The position numbers were made by a program, and so were the translations under genes. A stretch of DNA of 64,000 bases, taken from positions 558,001-622,000 of the forward strand of contig NZ_CP043732.1 in NCBI RefSeq assembly GCF_014084045.1, read 5' to 3'. Below are positions 51,322 through 59,410 of this stretch, piece after piece (the stretch's first letter is position 1; each line of letters opens with the position of its first letter). The stretch comes from Microbacterium esteraromaticum (lineage in GTDB: Bacteria; Actinomycetota; Actinomycetes; Actinomycetales; Microbacteriaceae). Under the pieces are notes generated by a model. That model had not been told where the DNA came from, did not search any database, and worked only from the letters and a program-made list of their open reading frames with translations.

Positions 51322-52767
51322 TCATGCGGGGAAGCCCTTCACGTACTCCCACTGCCTGCGTACTCCGTCGAACCACGCCTCGAGGCGGGCGGAGCGCTCG
51401 GCGTCGGGATGCACGTCGAATGGTGCGGTCTGCACCCAATCGGCGCGTGCCGCCGACGCCAGTGCCTGAGCGCCCCGTGAGACGACCTCGGGGAATGCGG
51501 AGACGCTGAGGGGAGTGGCGAGGAGGTCTGCCTTGAGCTGCAGCCAGAGTGGGTTCTTGCTCGCGGGTCCGATGACCTTCACCTGTCGCGCGGTCGTGGG
51601 GAACAGATCGAGGACGTCCCTATACTGCAGCACCATGCCGAGGAAGGCTCCGAAGATGACCTCCGACAGCTCAGTGTCCGTCCGCAGCCCGGTGATGATC
51701 CCGCGTGCCGCAGCGTTCTTCGTGGGCGGTGGAGCGCCCCGGAACTGTGGAAGCACGAGGGGCGTGCGCGTGATGTCAATATCCCCGGACAGGTACTTCT
51801 GGTGCAGGAGGTCGATCTGGCCCGTCAGCTGCTCACCGTCGAGTCCGAGGATGCTTTGCAAGGTGGCGAACGCAGATCCTCCGGTGGGGATCGACGCGAA
51901 CAGCGTGTAGCCCTCGCCACCGCACGCGATGCCGTTGGCCAGCTTTGCGCGCCGTGCATCCGGACTCAGGTGTGGCGAGGAGGAGGTGAAGAGCAGTCCC
52001 TCGGTGGTGCCCGTGGAGTTCAGCAGGTCTCCATCACGGAGATCTGCTCCGACGCCTCCGACCATGTGATCGTGGCCAGCGACGTGTACGAGCACGTCGG
52101 CCGATAGTCCAGTCGAGTGCGCGAATGCGGTGGTGACGGCGACGCCATCACGCGCAGAGCGCAACATGGGGAAGACTGCGGGGTCGATGCCCACGAAACC
52201 GCAGACCTCGCCTGACCACTCCCTCGTGGTGAGGTCGAGGGCGAGAGTGCGGCTCGCGAGAGTGTGTTCTGCGTACCGTTCGCCGGTCATCAGCCCGGCG
52301 ACGTACTCGGCGATGTTCAGCCACACCGCACCGGGTGCGTTGCCTCCTGCGCTGTCGAGCGCCCATGCGACCTTCGACAGGCCATAGTTCGCGTTCACGG
52401 GGAGGCCGGTGACCTCATAGATTCGAGCGCGCTGCTCCGGGGTGAGCACGCTGAAGTAGCGTGCTCCGCGATGGTCGTGCCAGAGGATCATGGGCGAGGC
52501 CAGGCGCAGGTCCGGGAGCACCAGTCCCCCGGACTCGCCGACACCGGTGATGGCGATGCGTTTCACGAGTGCGCGTTGCCAGGCCTCGAGGCCTCCGATG
52601 AAACCCGTGATGAGCTCGGTCAGGCCTTCGATGTCGTAGATCTCGGCCCACTCATCCCTGTGCACGGGCGTCGGTTGCCGCGCAGAGGCGAGTAGACGCG
52701 CCTCGTCGTCGAAGACGCACAGCTTGACGCTGGTCGTTCCGATGTCGACGGTGATAGCGGAGAGCAC
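51322..52767 (-). CDS. FGGY-family carbohydrate kinase
   Basis: 481 residues. Kinase fold motifs SAITVDIGTTSVKLCVFDDE, RIAITGVGESGGLVLPD, VHVAGHDHMVGGVGADLRDGDLLNSTGTTEG and the C-terminal VIGPASKNPLWLQLKADLLATP with SRGAQALASAARA. It is closer to gluconate/unknown FGGY kinases than to xylulokinase (GVGESGG instead of SGQQH). It lies 11 bases downstream of the aldolase gene, so a product of this kinase is a likely aldolase substrate or precursor. Confidence 0.88.
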   Translation of the reverse strand: MLSAITVDIGTTSVKLCVFDDEARLLASARQPTPVHRDEWAEIYDIEGLTELITGFIGGLEAWQRALVKRIAITGVGESGGLVLPDLRLASPMILWHDHRGARYFSVLTPEQRARIYEVTGLPVNANYGLSKVAWALDSAGGNAPGAVWLNIAEYVAGLMTGERYAEHTLASRTLALDLTTREWSGEVCGFVGIDPAVFPMLRSARDGVAVTTAFAHSTGLSADVLVHVAGHDHMVGGVGADLRDGDLLNSTGTTEGLLFTSSSPHLSPDARRAKLANGIACGGEGYTLFASIPTGGSAFATLQSILGLDGEQLTGQIDLLHQKYLSGDIDITRTPLVLPQFRGAPPPTKNAAARGIITGLRTDTELSEVIFGAFLGMVLQYRDVLDLFPTTARQVKVIGPASKNPLWLQLKADLLATPLSVSAFPEVVSRGAQALASAARADWVQTAPFDVHPDAERSARLEAWFDGVRRQWEYVKGFPA

Positions 52768-52778
52768 GGGACTCTCGC

Positions 52779-53618
52779 CTACTTGACAGACGGGTTGAAC
52801 TGGCGAATGCGACGCTCGACGACATCCGCGATGGCGGTCACCGCATTGCGCGACACCTTGATGAGAGAGTGCTCGTGGGGGTTTGCCACGTACGCCTCCC
52901 CGAAGGTGCGGATCATCGCGTTGCGGAGGTCACTGGCGATGTTGACCTTGACGACGCCGAACTCGTGGAATCGGGCGAACTGCTCGACGGGAAGGCCGGA
53001 GCCTCCGTGGATGACGAGCGGGACCGAGCTTTGCTCCTGCACCCGGCGGAGCAGGTCGAAGTCGATGCGCGCGTCAGGCGCGTAGCCGTGCACGTTGCCG
53101 ACCGAGACAGCGAGCATGTCGCACTTCGTGCGGGCGACGAAGTCTGCGACCTGTTCGGGGCTGGTACCGGACGCCTCGTCGGGCCCGATCTCGTCTTCCT
53201 TGCCGCCGATGGCTCCGAGCTCGGCCTCGACGGAGACATCGGCGGGTGCGATCTCTCGGGCCTTCGCGGAGAGGTGGACGTTCTCCTCGTACTCTTCCTC
53301 GGAGGTGTCGATCATCACGGAGGTGAAGTCCGCAGCGAGCGAGTCCTGGACCGCCTGCAGGTTCTTGCCATGGTCGAGATGAAGAGCGACCGGGACCTTC
53401 GTCTTCTCCAGACGACGGGACACCATGTCGTAGATGTACTCGTAGCCGGAGAGGGCGACGTTCGTGGGCGCGACCTGAACGAAGGTCGGAACCCCCACAC
53501 GCTCGATGGCGTCGACGATGCCCATCGTCGTCTCGATGTTCGTCGTGTTGAATGCTCCCGCGACGAGGCCGCGGGAGGTGCACTGCTCGATGACGTCGAA
53601 GCCGCTTACCAGTGGCAT
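52779..53618 (-). CDS. Class II fructose/tagatose-bisphosphate aldolase family
   Basis: 279 residues of the KbaY/GatY/FbaA group. Visible are the N-terminal GLVAGAFNTTNIETTMGIVDA, catalytic Asp82 and zinc His83 in ALHLDHG, VSVEAELGAIGG with a zinc Glu, GNVHGYA with a zinc His, and HGGSGLP. It cleaves a ketose phosphate by zinc catalysis into dihydroxyacetone phosphate and an aldehyde. AAGGAC lies before the ATG at 53618. The substrate could be a ketose 1-phosphate or 1,6-bisphosphate. Confidence 0.9.
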   Translation of the reverse strand: MPLVSGFDVIEQCTSRGLVAGAFNTTNIETTMGIVDAIERVGVPTFVQVAPTNVALSGYEYIYDMVSRRLEKTKVPVALHLDHGKNLQAVQDSLAADFTSVMIDTSEEEYEENVHLSAKAREIAPADVSVEAELGAIGGKEDEIGPDEASGTSPEQVADFVARTKCDMLAVSVGNVHGYAPDARIDFDLLRRVQEQSSVPLVIHGGSGLPVEQFARFHEFGVVKVNIASDLRNAMIRTFGEAYVANPHEHSLIKVSRNAVTAIADVVERRIRQFNPSVK

Positions 53619-53712
53619 GAGAGTCCTTTCGTGCCGGCATTCCGGCTGGTATGGATAGATCTGGCTGTCCGTACCAAAAAGGGCACGGAAGACACGACGA
53701 TCTGATTGCGCG

Positions 53713-55059
53713 TCAATCCCTCGTGATGCGCTGCGTCGCGGCGTCGGGGTTGACGAGCCCGTCGAGGGTCCCGCCTTCGGCGACGACGCGCTGTGCCTCG
53801 TCTGGTACGTGGAGCCAGCGCACCGAGATGCCTGCGAGGACATACAGGGCGGCGAAGATGATGGTGACTCCGCCGGCGCCGAGCGGTGCGAGGAAGAGGG
53901 CCACGATGAGCGGGCCGACGAAGGTGGCAGCTCCCGCGCCGAGGTTGAGCACGGCGATGGAGTTGCCCTTCTGGCCGGGCGCCATCAGGGACATGAGCAC
54001 GGAGATGGGCGTGAACCCCGCGAGGCTGATCCCGAAAAGTGTTGCACAAACCGCGGAGACCCAGTACTGACCGGAGACGTACTGCGGGATGAAGTAGAAC
54101 GCGAGCACGCTGACGGCAGATCCGATGCATCCGAACCAGCGCAGGGTGCGGTGCCATCCGAGGCGGTCGCTGAGGACTCCGAAGAAGAGATTGGCGAAGA
54201 TGTTGGCGGCGCCGAGGATGAACACCAACTGCAGCCACCCGGCGGTTCCGAAGCCGAGCTCCACAGCGAAGACGGTCGGAAAGAAGACGAACAGGCCGAA
54301 CTGGGGCGCGGTGTTGACGACGCGAACGAGGCAGCCGAGTCCGATGCGTGGGTTCGTGAAGGCGATGGCAACGCTGTTGATGAGGCTGCGACCGGTGGTG
54401 ACGTCAGACGCTGCGAGGCGCCCGCCACCCTTGGCCTTGCGCAGCCCGATGAGCGACACGAGGCCGCCGAGGATGACGAGTCCGAGCGAGACCCAGAATG
54501 TCAGGTACTCGCCAATCAGGGGCTGCGTGCCGCTGGCGACGAGGGAACCGAGGGTGGGAAGGCCGCCGGTGAAGGCGAAATAGAACCAGCCGACGGCGGA
54601 TCCGAGGCGATTCGCGGGGCTGGCGCCGAGCACCCAGACGAGGAACCCGTAGGCGAAGAACGGGTAGGCGATGCCGCGGAGCCCGTAGATCATGAGCATG
54701 AGTGTGAAGTTTTCGGCGGGTAGCGCCACACCGAGGAACAGCACCTGGAGCACCGACCAGAGGACGAGGCCGATGATCATGACGCGCCGCGGACCCCAGA
54801 CGTCGGAGAGCGCTCCGGACAGCCATGAACCGATGGTGACCATCAGGCCATATACGGAGATGATGACGGCTGCATTCGTCTCGGAGCCTGCGCCATGGGC
54901 CGCAAGGTACGGGGCGATGTATCCGGATTCGACTCCGTCCCCGATCATGAAGAGCAGGAGGCCTACGAAACCCCAGATCAAAGGCTTGGGCAGCCCGAGC
55001 TTCTCGACGAAGCCGTGAGCTTCCTTTCCGCCGGAGCGGATTGCCGTCGTCGCTGACAT
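53713..55059 (-). CDS. MFS polyol permease (RbtT/DalT type)
   Basis: 448 residues with 12 membrane segments. The N-terminal segment LLFMIGDGVESGYIAPYLA is characteristic of the polyol permease group (ribitol and D-arabitol transporters). Motif A is LSGALSDVWGPRRVM and its repeat FGVLSDRLGWHRTLRW. The ATG at 55059 is chosen; upstream sequence in frame crosses the operator. First gene of the aldolase/kinase operon; with the ABC importer it gives the locus two uptake routes. Confidence 0.9.
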   Translation of the reverse strand: MSATTAIRSGGKEAHGFVEKLGLPKPLIWGFVGLLLFMIGDGVESGYIAPYLAAHGAGSETNAAVIISVYGLMVTIGSWLSGALSDVWGPRRVMIIGLVLWSVLQVLFLGVALPAENFTLMLMIYGLRGIAYPFFAYGFLVWVLGASPANRLGSAVGWFYFAFTGGLPTLGSLVASGTQPLIGEYLTFWVSLGLVILGGLVSLIGLRKAKGGGRLAASDVTTGRSLINSVAIAFTNPRIGLGCLVRVVNTAPQFGLFVFFPTVFAVELGFGTAGWLQLVFILGAANIFANLFFGVLSDRLGWHRTLRWFGCIGSAVSVLAFYFIPQYVSGQYWVSAVCATLFGISLAGFTPISVLMSLMAPGQKGNSIAVLNLGAGAATFVGPLIVALFLAPLGAGGVTIIFAALYVLAGISVRWLHVPDEAQRVVAEGGTLDGLVNPDAATQRITRD

Positions 55060-55153
55060 TGATGGTCCTTCACTTGCCGCCGCCCCACAGACACTGCGGG
55101 GATGAGCGTGCAGACATTCTCGTCGGTGTGATCCAACACGGAGCGATTGCTCG

Positions 55154-55169
55154 TATTGTACGTACAGAC
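55154..55169. promoter_or_regulatory. Second TGTACGTACA operator, polyol MFS promoter
   Basis: TATTGTACGTACAGAC is the exact reverse complement of the site at 47612-47627. It lies 95 bases before the MFS start codon and, read on the minus strand, TACAAT is a possible -10 element. This ties the kinase/aldolase operon to the same GntR regulator. Confidence 0.85.
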
Positions 55170-55256
55170 AGTACCAGAGAATCTTGAAACAGGAGCGTTT
55201 GACTGCCTCCCGCACTCCCCAGCAGGCGTTCACGCGCCCCGAAGTCCTCGGCACTC

Positions 55257-55385
55257 ATGCTCACGCTCATCCTCATCCACGACCACGACGTCGCCGTCAG
55301 CAGCATGGCGGCAAGGGAGGTCATCGCCGAGTTCACCGTCGACCCCGCTCCGCGCGCCAACGCCCCAGCCACAAAAAAGTCCTGA
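55257..55385 (+). CDS. Possible 42-residue peptide
   Basis: An open frame beginning MLTLILIHDHDVAVSSMAAR and ending TKKS just inside the terminator stem. It has no clear ribosome binding site and no recognised family. It may be a remnant of an older gene next to the tRNA locus. Confidence 0.25.
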   Translation: MLTLILIHDHDVAVSSMAAREVIAEFTVDPAPRANAPATKKS

Positions 55386-55423
55386 GCCGCGACCTCGATG
55401 CAATCGGGGTCGCGGCTCAGGAC
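55373..55423 (-). terminator. Terminator of the interrupted tRNA gene
   Basis: A perfect 16-base stem, GTCCTGAGCCGCGACC (55379-55394) with its complement at 55408-55423, followed on the minus strand by a six-base T-run (AAAAAA at 55373-55378). It stands just past the 3' end of the tRNA fragment and would end transcription of the original tRNA gene. Confidence 0.85.
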
Positions 55424-55426
55424 AGA

Positions 55427-55462
55427 TGGCGGTGACGGTGGGATTTGAACCCACGTCGTACG
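55427..55462 (-). other. 3' end of a class II tRNA (probably Ser): attachment site of the element
   Basis: On the minus strand: T-arm GTGGG-TTCAAAT-CCCAC, acceptor strand CGTCACC, discriminator G and CCA. The matching 5' acceptor GGTGACG is absent within the 100 bases upstream, where element DNA begins. This is therefore the duplicated tRNA 3' end left at one border of an integrated element, with the integrase gene 89 bases away. The full tRNA should be rebuilt at the far border outside the window. Confidence 0.8.
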
Positions 55463-55550
55463 CCAAGTGCCGCGGTTGCCTTCCCTGAGAACCCGGAGAT
55501 CACGCGGAATCGGCACCCATCTGCACACACCGCCACACAGGCGCTCGCAA

Positions 55551-56720
55551 CTATTCGGCTGTCGGATGTTTGTCGGATTCGACAGCTGCCAGACTCACCG
55601 CTCGATGTCGGTCGAGGGCTACCGCCACCTCATCCAGATCGTCCTCAAACAAGTCGGCATACGTATCGAGGGTCATCGCGGCGCTGGCGTGCCCGAGCAT
55701 TCTCTGCACGGCTTTTACGTTCGCCCCGGCACTGATTGCGAGCGAAGCAGCCGTGTGACGCAGGTCGTGCGGAGTCACCCTCGGCATGATCCGCGGCTCG
55801 TCCTCGCCGTGCTTCATCGCATCAGCCACAGCATCGAGATTCTCTGCACGGACCCGCTTCACGGCCCCGGCGAACCACCCCGAGACGGCGTTGCCAGGGC
55901 GCAGGTAGCCGCCTTCCTCGGCCGGCCATAGCAGCGCCTCAGGGGGCTTACCTGTGCTCGCCCGATCGATCGCGTTGTCTAGGAACGCCGGGTAAGGAAC
56001 GGTCCGCCGCTCGTGGGTCTTCGGCGTGCCGACCTGCACATGGCCGTTGACGGTTACCGCACTCTCCTCGACGCTCACCCGACGGCGCTTCCGATCGAGG
56101 TGCTTGACTCGCAGACCCGCCACCTCCCCCCAGCGCAGCCCGGTGTATGCGACAAACCGGAGAAGATCCGGATATCGCGACGCCGCCGCGAGCCGTTCAA
56201 CCTCCAGGTGCGTGAGGTACGCCCGCGGGTTCGCGGTCTTCCGCGGCGTCTTCACTTCGCGCGCCGGGTTGGACGTGATGCGCCGGTCGCGCACAGCGCC
56301 ATCGAGAATTGCCGCGAGGACCCCATGGCATCGTTTCACCGTTGTCGGTGATTTCTCCTTGCTCAGCTCCGCCACCCAGGTAGCGACCTCGGTGTGCCTG
56401 ACCGAGCCGACCTTGCGCTTGCCCCACTTCGGTTCGACGTGGATCCGCCACGCGCTCTCATCGCTGTGGGCTGTGGAAGGCTTCACCGCTGCTGTGTGCG
56501 AATTTAGCCAGTCGCGCCCGAGCGTGCCGACAGTGACCAGTGCATCGCTCTCGGCGATGTAAGCACCTTGTCGTTTGGACACTTCAACCGAGTCCGCGAA
56601 TGCTTGCGCGTCACGTTTGAGCCGGAACCCGCCCTTGGAGGTTTTCGACCCGTCTGGACGCCGGTAGGACACCCGATAGGCGGTGCCCTTCACTCGCGGA
56701 TCTCTGCTGACGCTCGCCAT
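55551..56720 (-). CDS. int: Tyrosine-type site-specific integrase
   Basis: 389 residues. N-terminal arm-binding AP2-like part (about 10-60, YRVSYRRPDGSKTSKGGF), SAM-like core-binding domain (about 65-150), and catalytic domain. Catalytic residues: Arg196 (TGLRWGEV), Lys234, His318 and Arg321 (HDLRHTAA), His344 and nucleophile Tyr354 (GHASAAMTLDTYADL). It recombines the element with the tRNA 3' end. Intact. Confidence 0.95.
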   Translation of the reverse strand: MASVSRDPRVKGTAYRVSYRRPDGSKTSKGGFRLKRDAQAFADSVEVSKRQGAYIAESDALVTVGTLGRDWLNSHTAAVKPSTAHSDESAWRIHVEPKWGKRKVGSVRHTEVATWVAELSKEKSPTTVKRCHGVLAAILDGAVRDRRITSNPAREVKTPRKTANPRAYLTHLEVERLAAASRYPDLLRFVAYTGLRWGEVAGLRVKHLDRKRRRVSVEESAVTVNGHVQVGTPKTHERRTVPYPAFLDNAIDRASTGKPPEALLWPAEEGGYLRPGNAVSGWFAGAVKRVRAENLDAVADAMKHGEDEPRIMPRVTPHDLRHTAASLAISAGANVKAVQRMLGHASAAMTLDTYADLFEDDLDEVAVALDRHRAVSLAAVESDKHPTAE

Positions 56721-56812
56721 CGGTACTCCTCGTGGTCCGATTCACCTGTGCGTAAATGTGAGCCTAACGTCCGCCCACGACATGAAACCGTCTGCTAAGG
56801 TTGCGGCTACCG

Positions 56813-56850
56813 ATCCTCTCGAGAAGAGGATGCACACCCCGATAGGGGTG
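56813..56850. other. Two hairpins between int and the small DNA-binding gene
   Basis: ATCCTCT (56813-56819) pairs with AGAGGAT (56825-56831), and CACCCC (56835-56840) pairs with GGGGTG (56845-56850) around GATA. They stand in the 162-base divergent gap and may be binding sites for the DNA-binding protein or part of a recombination or replication site. Confidence 0.45.
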
Positions 56851-56882
56851 GGTGTCCCCGTTTCTCGAAAGTTGGATCGTTC

Positions 56883-57182
56883 GTGATCACCTCTGCATCT
56901 CTTTCAGACTCGCTCGCCGAGCTACTTGCTCGCGTTGACCATCTTGAGCGTCGTCTCGCTGGTCCTGCGGCCCCGGTTCTCGACAGCCTGCTCTCTCCCC
57001 CCACAGTCGCGGCGCGTCTGAAAGTCACTGAGCGCACGCTCGCCGAATGGAGGGTGAGCCCTCCCGGGACAGGCCCTGCCTACCTCCGTGTAGGTCGCGG
57101 CGTTCGCTACCTCCCCAGTTCGATCGACTCCTGGCTGCTCGCGCAGGAGCATGCCTCGACGGTTGAGGAGACCCGCGCATGA
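56883..57182 (+). CDS. Excisionase-like helix-turn-helix protein
   Basis: 99 residues from a GTG start. A short N-terminal helix (SLAELLARVDHLERRLAG) is followed by a MerR/Xis-type winged helix: LLSPPTVAARLKVTERTLAEWR, GTGPAYLRVGRGVRYLPSSIDSWL. Such proteins in integrative elements direct excision or control rep. Its stop overlaps the start of the Rep gene (ATGA), and it is divergent from int. Confidence 0.8.
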   Translation: MITSASLSDSLAELLARVDHLERRLAGPAAPVLDSLLSPPTVAARLKVTERTLAEWRVSPPGTGPAYLRVGRGVRYLPSSIDSWLLAQEHASTVEETRA

Positions 57183-58033
57183 CCGCCGCCTCCTCCTCCG
57201 CCGAGCTGCTCGATGCGCCTCCGGCGGGCGGGCAGCCGACCGCTCACTTCGCCGAGAACGGAGCCGAATACGGCCCTTCGGTCGCCGAGCACGAGACCGG
57301 CAACAAATCCCGCAATCCCGTCAAACAGCTTTCGGAGCACTCCTCTGATCTTGCTGCAGACTCCACCCCTCCCCCGACCGACCAGGATTTTTCGGTGCAT
57401 GCGCGCGCGGGGGAACCCTTGGGTCCCCCGCGCTTTGGGCTTACGGGATTCTCTTCCGGGATAGCTATCCCGGAAGAGAACCCCGGGTCCGAAACCACTC
57501 CAGTCGCCACACCAGCCACTCCGGTGGGTCGCGGCTTTCTCGTCGTTACCTCCTCGCGCGAGGAGATCGAAGGCGCCCGCGCCTTCTTCAAGGAGTGGAA
57601 GGACAAGGAGACTGGGGGACAGAAAGCTCATGCGCGGGAGCGCAGCACGGTGTTCTCGCTCATGCAGTACCGCCGACACCCGGAGACGGGCGCGGTGATC
57701 TGGACGCAGGAGCAGTTCGACAAGCTGATCGCTGCGCTGGATAGGGATGAGATCCTCGACCGCGCCGCCGCGATATGGCAAGACTCTGACACCGACGACG
57801 AAGGAACGCCGGTGCCGGTCCACATGCATGCGGCTATCAAGCTAAAGGCGGGCGCTGAGAAGAGCATTCGGTGGATCTCGGATCGTGCCGAGATGCCGGC
57901 GTCTCGCATCCAGACACCGAAGGAGCTCCGCGCCGCCGAGGGCAAGTCCGTGGAGTTCGGGCCGATGGCCGCGGAGCGTGCTTTTTGGGATTTTTGCTCG
58001 TACTTGACTCACGAGCACAAGGGCGGTGCGTGA
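57179..58033 (+). CDS. rep: Rolling-circle replication initiator, HUH endonuclease part
   Basis: 284 residues. Residues 1-115 are proline-rich and probably disordered; the rest matches Rep_2-type endonucleases of pMV158-like plasmids. The metal-binding HUH motif is VPVHMHAAIKLK (His215, His217), and the catalytic tyrosine is Tyr275 in CSYLTHEHK, equal to YLTHES of RepB. The frame stops right after HKGGA. In relatives the chain goes on with KHVY, and exactly this (MTKHVYPRGEV) begins the next frame, so the initiator looks split by one missing base or is made as two coupled proteins (TGATG overlap). Confidence 0.8.
   Translation: MTAASSSAELLDAPPAGGQPTAHFAENGAEYGPSVAEHETGNKSRNPVKQLSEHSSDLAADSTPPPTDQDFSVHARAGEPLGPPRFGLTGFSSGIAIPEENPGSETTPVATPATPVGRGFLVVTSSREEIEGARAFFKEWKDKETGGQKAHARERSTVFSLMQYRRHPETGAVIWTQEQFDKLIAALDRDEILDRAAAIWQDSDTDDEGTPVPVHMHAAIKLKAGAEKSIRWISDRAEMPASRIQTPKELRAAEGKSVEFGPMAAERAFWDFCSYLTHEHKGGA
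57405..57485. repeat. Two large palindromes inside rep, candidate replication origin
   Basis: Hairpin 1 at 57405-57433 (GCGCGGGGG arm with CCCCCGCGC). Hairpin 2 is a perfect 32-base palindrome at 57449-57480: TTCTCTTCCGGGATAG followed at once by its reverse complement. With one mismatch it extends to 57444-57485. Both lie in the part of rep that codes for the disordered N-terminal region (residues about 76-103). Origins of rolling-circle replicons often lie in or before rep and form cruciforms. Confidence 0.75.
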
Positions 58034-59331
58034 TGACCAAGCACGTCTACCCGCGCGGTGAGGTCTGGGCAAGCCCCGGATTCGACTTCTACGCATTCCT
58101 CGCAGCCGGTCGACCGGGTGGCAAGGGGAAGGGCAGTCGCTCGGGCGGCCTCCCCAGCCGCATCCATGAGTTGCGTCGTTTCGTCGGTTTGGAGGGAGGG
58201 TCGCTCGCCGAGGCGCGGAAGCGCGACTTTGAAGCCTACGCCGCCGACCTGCCACGACTTAGGCAACTGGCGGAGGATCATGCGGCGCAGCCCGAGAACG
58301 CTCCGCAGCTCGGCGATAGTCGGCGCAAGGGTTCCGCGCTTTTCCTGGGGCGCTCGCGGGCGGGTAAAGACACGTTAGTCGAGTGCACCGCCGCGGAATT
58401 GGTGAGGCTCGCAGGCCTCGCCGGGCTCGCGTGGTCGGTGGTGCGGCCCGCCGGCGAGCATGCGAGCGAGAACATCGGCACAGCCGAAGTGGTGCACCAT
58501 GAGGACCTGCGTTTTCAATTCTCGCGGTCATACGACGACGCACTGCGCTATCTAGATCCAAATCGTGCGACGTTCACCGCCGCGCGGAACAAGAACCTGC
58601 CGCCGGTCGCGCCTCGGGCAATTCTGATGACCAGCTCCGAGACACTGGGGTCCTTGGCGCTCTCGATGAAAGCCCGCAAGTCATCGGAAGACCTCGCCAC
58701 AACCGCCGACAAATTCGGCGCCGTGAACGTCGACGAGTTCCTCTTCCGGCTTGGCTTCGTCGTGGAGGTGACCAAGCCGACCTCCATCGCACTCGACGAC
58801 CGGGACGGCACGAAGCGCGAGATGCTCGTCGCGATCTCACGCGTCGAGATGGTGCCGGACAGCCGCATCGAAGAAGTGCAGAACCGCGACGGTGACGCAC
58901 GCCTGGGACATATCCGCACTTCGCACACGCTCGAACCCATCGCAATCGTCAAGGGTTGCGACCCCGCGGCCCGGTTCCTCGCACATGAGATCATGGCGCA
59001 TTTCAGCCCCGACGTTGCAGCAAAGATCCCCGAGGCAATGCAGGCGTTCGCACCAGAACGACAGGCGATCGAGGAGGCTCATCGGGCGATCCTCGACCAG
59101 CGCGCCCGCGATCACGAAGCGGCCATGGTCGCAGCCGCCGAGGCCGAGTACGGCCCAGACTACGCGGCGCACTTCGCGGCGAATCACCTCGACGGCGATA
59201 GGTCACCCAACCCGCTGGGGGTGCCGATCCTCTCCGACGCTTGGCGCGGCCAATTCAGGTTCCCCTGCTGCATCGCTACACGCGCAATCTCGAAGACCCT
59301 AACCGCCGCACCCGCCGTCTACCGCGGCTGA
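58033..59331 (+). CDS. Rolling-circle replication initiator, C-terminal helicase part
   Basis: 432 residues from an ATG that shares its A with the stop of the endonuclease part. It begins MTKHVYPRGEVWASPGFDFY, the continuation of the RepB-like domain, followed by a superfamily 3-type helicase region: Walker A GRSRAGKDT (residues 106-114), a Walker B-like VVHHEDLRF, and motif C-like AILMTSSE. HUH plus SF3-like helicase is the architecture of CRESS-type replicons. Frame analysis suggests it is the second half of a single Rep protein. Confidence 0.7.
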   Translation: MTKHVYPRGEVWASPGFDFYAFLAAGRPGGKGKGSRSGGLPSRIHELRRFVGLEGGSLAEARKRDFEAYAADLPRLRQLAEDHAAQPENAPQLGDSRRKGSALFLGRSRAGKDTLVECTAAELVRLAGLAGLAWSVVRPAGEHASENIGTAEVVHHEDLRFQFSRSYDDALRYLDPNRATFTAARNKNLPPVAPRAILMTSSETLGSLALSMKARKSSEDLATTADKFGAVNVDEFLFRLGFVVEVTKPTSIALDDRDGTKREMLVAISRVEMVPDSRIEEVQNRDGDARLGHIRTSHTLEPIAIVKGCDPAARFLAHEIMAHFSPDVAAKIPEAMQAFAPERQAIEEAHRAILDQRARDHEAAMVAAAEAEYGPDYAAHFAANHLDGDRSPNPLGVPILSDAWRGQFRFPCCIATRAISKTLTAAPAVYRG

Positions 59332-59344
59332 AAGGAACACAAAC

Positions 59345-59410
59345 ATGACCACCAGTTATGACGCCATCGACGAGGCACTGCGCTCTGTCGCTCTGGGTGA
59401 TTGCGCATGA
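59345..59410 (+). CDS. 21-residue peptide coupled to the next gene
   Basis: MTTSYDAIDEALRSVALGD-CA, with AAAGGA about 9 bases before its ATG. Its stop overlaps the next gene's ATG as ATGA. Probably a leader that delivers ribosomes to the downstream gene. Confidence 0.45.
   Translation: MTTSYDAIDEALRSVALGDCA

Noticed and set aside
53809..54723. Acidic 304-residue plus-strand frame
   Set aside because: Mirror image of the polyol permease gene; Glu/Asp/Gly-rich sequence is what a membrane-protein gene gives on the other strand.
55427..55530. Intact tRNA gene
   Set aside because: Only the T-arm and acceptor 3' strand are present; no matching 5' acceptor, D-arm or anticodon arm follows upstream on the minus strand.
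57871..58033. Upstream start for the helicase part of Rep at 57871
   Set aside because: The extra residues are in a shadow frame of the endonuclease part, and conserved sequence begins only at the ATG at 58033.
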